DNA of 11,589 nucleotides from Larix sibirica. Lineage: Eukaryota; Streptophyta; Pinopsida; Pinales; Pinaceae. The stretch covers positions 1 through 11,589 of the forward strand of contig NWUY0300109866.1 in assembly GCA_004151065.3 (NCBI GenBank), read 5' to 3'. The notes beneath the pieces are model-generated. The model was not told the DNA's origin. It searched no databases and saw only the letters and a list, made by a program, of their open reading frames with translations. Positions within the stretch are counted from its first letter, which is position 1. Each line of letters begins with the position of its first letter. This document shows positions 8,187-11,589 of this stretch, one piece after another. The translations under genes and the position numbers were made by a program.

Positions 8187-8661
8187 TGGAATTGCTCTAT
8201 GTGATCATTAAATGATCTACATAAACATTCATCATAACGAAATCAACATTTTTTTATATAGAAATTTGGGTTTGGATTATTTCTCTTAAAACCACTCAAC
8301 TTTACAAAAGCTTACACTACGATGCATACCAATCTTCTTTACCTTTTTCAATGAATCCCTTGAGGTCTCCATTTAAAAATGCAATCTCTAAATCCATTTG
8401 ATAGACCTGTACACTGAATTGAGATACAATTGATAACAACATTCTTATCATTATGGGTGCAAAAGTTTGTTTGTAATCAATGCATCCTCTTTATAAGCAT
8501 ATCCTTTGGTAGCAAATCTTGTGCTGTATTTTCCAATCAACCATCTACCTTGAAGTCATATTATAAATAGGCTTGCAATGGAGTGCCTTCTTCCCTAGTG
8601 GCAACTCCACAAGCTCCCAAGGTTGGTTTTCCATCAAACCATCATATTCAACATTCATTGC
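7913..8661 (-). pseudogene. Copia reverse transcriptase (RVT_2) and its N-terminal linker, broken
   Basis: The linker reads EYDGLMENQPWELVELP at about 8600-8652. Then come KYSTRFATKGYAYKEDA (about 8490-8540) and VYQMDLEIAFLNGDLKG (about 8355-8405), all copia RT landmarks. About 30-40 residues that normally separate the FLNG box from GFKRNN are missing, pointing to an internal deletion near 8330. GFKRNNPNPNFYIKK leads to the catalytic box, which reads YVDH (8212-8223) where copia RTs have YVDD. Beyond it FEIT and IIGLSHH occur twice because of the 137-bp tandem duplication. The enzyme is dead by several independent changes. Confidence 0.86.
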
Positions 8662-8989
8662 ATTGAATACAATTTACTTTCTTCGTCGCGGGATTCATAG
8701 TTGCATTCATTAAGGCAAGATTTATCTAACTTTGAGACTTTGATCTCCTACCTATTTCTACATTCCTTTTACCTTGACATCTTCAATGCTTTTAATACAT
8801 ATTTAGCCTCTTCAATTTATTATTGTTTGGACTCCAACTCCACATTCTTTTCTATTTCCTCTTCTTTTTGTTATCTTTTGTAACCTATGGATGTTTTGGT
8901 GGACACTAGAGCTCCTTGCAAAGGAATTGTTATTGTTGTTGCTTCTTTAAGTTCTATTTTTTCTTCTTGCAATAAGACTTGATATGCTT

Positions 8990-9706
8990 ACAATTGTATT
9001 GGCCCATATTTTTCATCAAAAACAATGTATCTACTAACAATAGTTTGTTTATTTGTAGAATAGTATAATTTATAGCCATTGGATGATGCAATATATCTGA
9101 CAAAAATACATTTTTATTATTTATCTTCTACAGTAAGTCTAATTTTGTCTAAATATGCACAAATGCAATGCAACCAAAAACTTCAAGTTCTATACTTGGG
9201 GTTCATGAACAAGCCACACTTCCTCAAGGGCCATTGCTCTTATTGCCTTAGTGGGACTTTTAATAATGATAAAATGGTTAAATGCACCACTTCTACCCAA
9301 ATTGTATCCCAAGTTGCACACTTTCAATGTACAATAGGGCATCTCCATTATTATTCTATTTTGTACTAAGCTATGTCATTATGTTAACATGAAATTATTG
9401 TTTGCTTTCTAATTCCAAGCTTCTTGCAAAAATAAATAAATTCAGTGTCTCATCTTTTGTTAATTTGGAGAGCCTACATCTTCCTACCACTCTCCTTTTC
9501 AACTAAAGCTTTGAAATCCTTTAAAGTTCCAAATATTTGGTCAATTGAATTTCAAGTACACTTGTGTTTTCCTAGAAAGATCATTGATAAATGTCAAAAA
9601 ATACCTTGCAACTCCTAGATGTTGTGTTCTCAATGGACCATGGACATCGTTGTAGATTAGCTCCAAGATCCAATACATTCAATGCCCTTGTCTTATGATT
9701 CCCATA
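8990..9706 (-). pseudogene. Copia integrase domain (broken)
   Basis: Integrase inserts the retrotransposon cDNA into the genome. The core opens near 9655 with YNDVHGPLRT, which contains the first catalytic Asp, followed by LGVARYFLTFINDLSRKTQVY. A frame change leads to ALVEKESGRK. The second catalytic Asp, expected in the TDNGGE motif, lies in a damaged stretch (QINKR, stop, DTEF) near 9440 and appears to be Asn. Further on come FCKKLGI, then KSPTKAIRAMALEEVW (about 9213-9260) and KCIFVRY with SRYIVFDEKYG (about 9005-9117), which are the conserved C-terminal parts. Stops and frame changes separate these pieces. The assignment is firm because the motifs are many and in the right order. Confidence 0.85.
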
Positions 9707-10036
9707 CATCCTTAAGGATATCCTCTTCCAAATGAGGACTTTCCCCTATAGTTCTCAAGGACCAAAAAATGTAAGGGGCACGTCCCCCAAGGGTGGGGAG
9801 GAGGTCTCATGCAATATTGGATCTCATATAATGATGTGAATTTTTTCTTGGCTTCTTGTGCACTATGTATGCCTCTAATGTGAGGCATAACTTTGTCTAA
9901 CACAAAATATCATGATTATGTGTTTTTTTTTCTTTTGCTACACTCTTGTCATCAATTCAAGGTTGGTTTCATAACTTATAATGATATCCCACATAGAATG
10001 ACAAGATGGTTTCTATTTTGTGTTTCCACATCAAAT
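9707..10036. repeat. Direct repeat block, left copy (contains copia gag-like piece)
   Basis: This block recurs in the same orientation at 11262-11589 with scattered substitutions and a net 2-base length difference. Both copies start at the palindrome ATCCTTAAGGAT, and the sequences outside are unrelated. The right copy stops only because the window ends, so the full repeat may be longer than 330 bp. Inside it the minus strand carries a gag-like piece. Confidence 0.9.
9712..9903 (-). pseudogene. Copia gag-like (UBN2 type) fragment, left copy
   Basis: The minus strand reads LDKVMPHIRGIHSAQEA then KKFTSLYEIQYCMR, which resembles the N-terminal part of UBN2-type copia gag (pattern with a Leu-Tyr-Glu triplet preceding a Met-Arg pair). 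After CMR the match to gag ends and an unrelated Pro-rich then basic translation follows to the stop at 9712. Gag forms the particle in which cDNA is made. The fragment lacks the rest of gag and its zinc knuckle. The assignment rests on a short stretch and is moderate. Confidence 0.55.
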
Positions 10037-10506
10037 GGTTCTTTATATCCTACTTCTGGGAGACATGCATTATCAAGATTTGAATTCCCAACAATTTGTC
10101 TTTCAAAAAGGCCTATATATAGGGAATCTCAATCAAATAGGGCAAAATATGTCTTTCAATACATTTTAAGTAGGTATGAACTCAGATACTCTTGATCTAT
10201 TGAGGCCAAATTTCTTATGCAACAAATCATCTCTCCAAAAGGAAGTTTTAAGACATGCATACAAACATTATGCCTATTGAACATGTATGTGTGTATTGTG
10301 TCTCTCTGTAAGATGCACCAAATTCAAGAGTTTAGTCGCAAAACAAATGAAATTTTATTATCTTATTATATCTATTTGATTCTTGCTTCTTATATCATGT
10401 TTTTTTATGCTTTAGGCAAACCTCTTGAATTTCTTACAAATGTATACCAACCACTTCGCCAAATTGTAGAACAATTATCCTAAACACAACAAGGATGCAA
10501 ACGTAC
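10037..10506. other. Unassigned sequence between repeat blocks
   Basis: No domain was recognised on either strand. A 12-base palindrome CCTATATATAGG at 10112-10123 contains a TATA-like core. An open frame at 10217-10483 on the plus strand has no motif I know and sits in AT-rich DNA. The stretch could be decayed 5' flank or LTR of the copia element, but nothing in it proves that. Confidence 0.4.
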
Positions 10507-10617
10507 TATACAATGTTTGCAAACTATTTAGCAACATGGTTACAAATTCTTTATTACTAATCTTATACAATGTATGCAAACTATTTAACATGGTTACAAA
10601 TTATTTCTCACTAATAT
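10507..10617. repeat. 57-bp tandem duplication, two copies
   Basis: Units start at 10507 and 10564 with TATACAATGT, each followed by GCAAACTATTTA and CATGGTTACAAATT. The second unit lacks three bases. The match fades near 10617. Confidence 0.8.
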
Positions 10618-10772
10618 TTCACCAATTGCAACTAGCTCATGTGAGAGTTGTTTCATTTTCTTGAGAAATTTTCTATCAAATAATTTTCAAACAGTTTTAA
10701 ATTGATTTGTTAGTTCCTGAAGATGAAACTTCAAGTTCACTAGAGGTCATGTCTAATGTTGCACAAAGTGTT

Positions 10773-10809
10773 GGGGATGGGAGGGTGCGACAGGGATGGG
10801 TTTGGGGGG
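10773..10809 (+). other. Putative G-quadruplex motif
   Basis: Six runs of three or more G are separated by loops of 2, 1, 7, 2 and 3 bases, which satisfies the standard G3+ N1-7 pattern with runs to spare. It stands out because the surroundings are AT-rich. Plant LTR retrotransposons are known to carry such motifs in LTRs and leaders, but no element boundary is visible here. Confidence 0.7.
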
Positions 10810-11261
10810 CATTAGAAGTTACCCCCAAATTTGTGGAGGATGAGAAAACGAGGACAACAAAAGTTTTTTTTAGGTAAAATATCTCAAAATACTAAAATTA
10901 AAAGGACAAAGATTCTAGAACGCAAGGCTATGATATAACTCAATAGAAGTAGCAATTCTTAAATAATAGATCTAAATGAACTTGTTTGTGTGGATATTAA
11001 AACCTTGGGAAAAAGAGTACAAATAAGGTACAAAAACCTACCAAACATGAGAGTCTAGCAAAATATGTTTTTGAAATCATATCCCATTACAAAATCATAC
11101 TACATAATATTCCAATACACACCACATACACAATATAATCAGTGCCACATGGGTGTTGATACTGATAAGGGGCATCCAAAGATCCCCAAACCCATAAAGG
11201 GACATCACCAAGACATCCATGTTTTTAGCAAGAAATATTTATAGGCCAGGGGAATCTCACG
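10810..11261. other. Unassigned sequence
   Basis: No reading frame with a recognisable product and no internal repeat was found. A TATAAATA-like string on the minus strand near 11236-11244 is noted but unsupported by any transcript-like sequence downstream. Confidence 0.4.
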
Positions 11262-11589
11262 CATCCTTAAGGATATCCTCTTCCAAATGAGGACTTTCCC
11301 CTATAGTTCTTGAGGACCAAAAAATGTAAGGGACACCTCCCCCAAGGATTGGGAGGAGGTCTCATGCAATATTGGATCTCATATAGTGATGTGAATTTGT
11401 TCTTGGCTTCTTGTGCACTATGCATGCCTCTAATGTGTGGCATAACTTTGTCTAACACAAAATATTATGATTGTGTTTTTTCTTCTTTTGCTACACTCTT
11501 GTCATCAATTCAAAGTTGGTTTCATAATTTGTAACGATATCACGCATAGTATGACAAGATGGTTTCTATTTTGTGTTTCCACATCAAAT
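11262..11589. repeat. Direct repeat block, right copy (cut by window edge)
   Basis: Second copy of the block at 9707-10036, same orientation, 1555 bases further on. It begins at the same ATCCTTAAGGAT palindrome and runs to the last base of the window. Confidence 0.9.
11267..11458 (-). pseudogene. Copia gag-like (UBN2 type) fragment, right copy
   Basis: Same reading as the left fragment with a few substitutions (for example RGMHSAQEAKNKFTSLYE). The frame stays open over the same 63 codons in both copies, although the C-terminal half does not resemble gag. Confidence 0.5.

Larger units (their letters stand above)
7440..9706 (-). mobile_element. Ty1/copia retrotransposon pol remnant
   Basis: On the minus strand, integrase, the integrase-RT linker, RVT_2 reverse transcriptase and RNase H pieces follow one another in the order of Ty1/copia pol. 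All are broken by many stops and frameshifts, and parts are deleted, so this is an old, inactive copy. No LTRs, primer binding site or polypurine tract could be identified. The integrase side ends at 9706-9707, where a repeat block containing a gag-like piece begins; the gag C-terminus, protease and most of the pre-integrase region are missing at this junction. Confidence 0.85.

Noticed and set aside
9079-9369. Plus-strand open frame of 96 codons
   Set aside because: It is antisense to copia integrase motifs on the minus strand.
9893-10483. Plus-strand open frames at 9893-10195 and 10217-10483
   Set aside because: No known domain; the first overlaps the repeat block and, in part, the minus-strand gag-like piece; the second is in AT-rich DNA with no signal for expression.
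10749-10877. Plus-strand ATG frame of 42 codons starting MSNVAQSVGDG
   Set aside because: Short, covers the G-rich tract, and no family is recognised; could be part of a decayed leader but cannot be supported as a gene.
11236-11246. Minus-strand TATA-like string as a promoter
   Set aside because: Such strings are common in AT-rich DNA and no transcript or LTR structure supports it.
9707-11589. The two repeat blocks as an LTR pair of a small retrotransposon
   Set aside because: Only about 1.2 kb lies between them, no TG...CA ends, primer binding site or polypurine tract was seen, and the block contains gag-like coding sequence.

Overview
This window looks like a stretch of repeat-rich, intergenic nuclear DNA from a seed plant. 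The evidence is the content: a plant-type L1-clade LINE, a decayed Ty1/copia retrotransposon, long AT-rich spacers and several local tandem duplications. No intact protein-coding gene, tRNA or rRNA was recognised. The LINE and copia protein style (zinc-knuckle ORF1 with a DUF4283-like domain; zf-RVT at the ORF2 C-terminus) would fit a large-genome gymnosperm such as a conifer, but that placement is an impression and not proven by the sequence.

Positions about 211-5040, minus strand: one nearly full-length, heavily mutated LINE. Read from right to left it has a short 5' leader, ORF1 (4978-3639), ORF2 endonuclease (from 3667), reverse transcriptase (about 2400-1250) and a zinc-binding C-terminal domain (about 610-225). 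ORF1 and ORF2 overlap by 29 bp in different frames. Key residues are lost: the zinc knuckle ends in a stop, the endonuclease SDH motif reads SYH, and the RT FADD box reads FIDA. At 1-209, beyond its 3' end, lies a direct repeat rich in GCATGC palindromes.

Positions 5041-5562: AT-rich spacer. Positions 5563-6645: the most interesting object in the window, a probable retrocopy on the plus strand. A less AT-rich segment (5574-6634) has a reading frame with three premature stops, an AATAAA signal 17 bases before a 9-base A run, and a perfect 11-bp duplication (TTGTAATTGTT) immediately outside both ends. I do not recognise the parent gene.

Positions 6646-7320: AT-rich spacer with a short direct repeat and a 14-T run. 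Positions about 7440-9706, minus strand: a Ty1/copia pol remnant with integrase, reverse transcriptase and RNase H in the normal order, carrying a 137-bp in-place tandem duplication inside the RT region and a YVDH in place of YVDD. A 62-bp tandem duplication lies at its RNase H end.

Positions 9707-11589: a block of about 330 bp that includes a copia gag-like piece occurs twice in the same orientation (9707-10036 and 11262-11589, the latter cut by the window edge). Between the copies are unassigned sequence, a 57-bp tandem repeat and a G-rich tract fitting the G-quadruplex pattern (10773-10809).

The parts do not form a working pathway. They record successive insertions: LINE machinery of the kind seen at the left is the sort that could have made the retrocopy in the middle, and many of the stops in both can be explained by C-to-T changes at CpG or CHG sites, as expected for silenced, methylated plant repeats.
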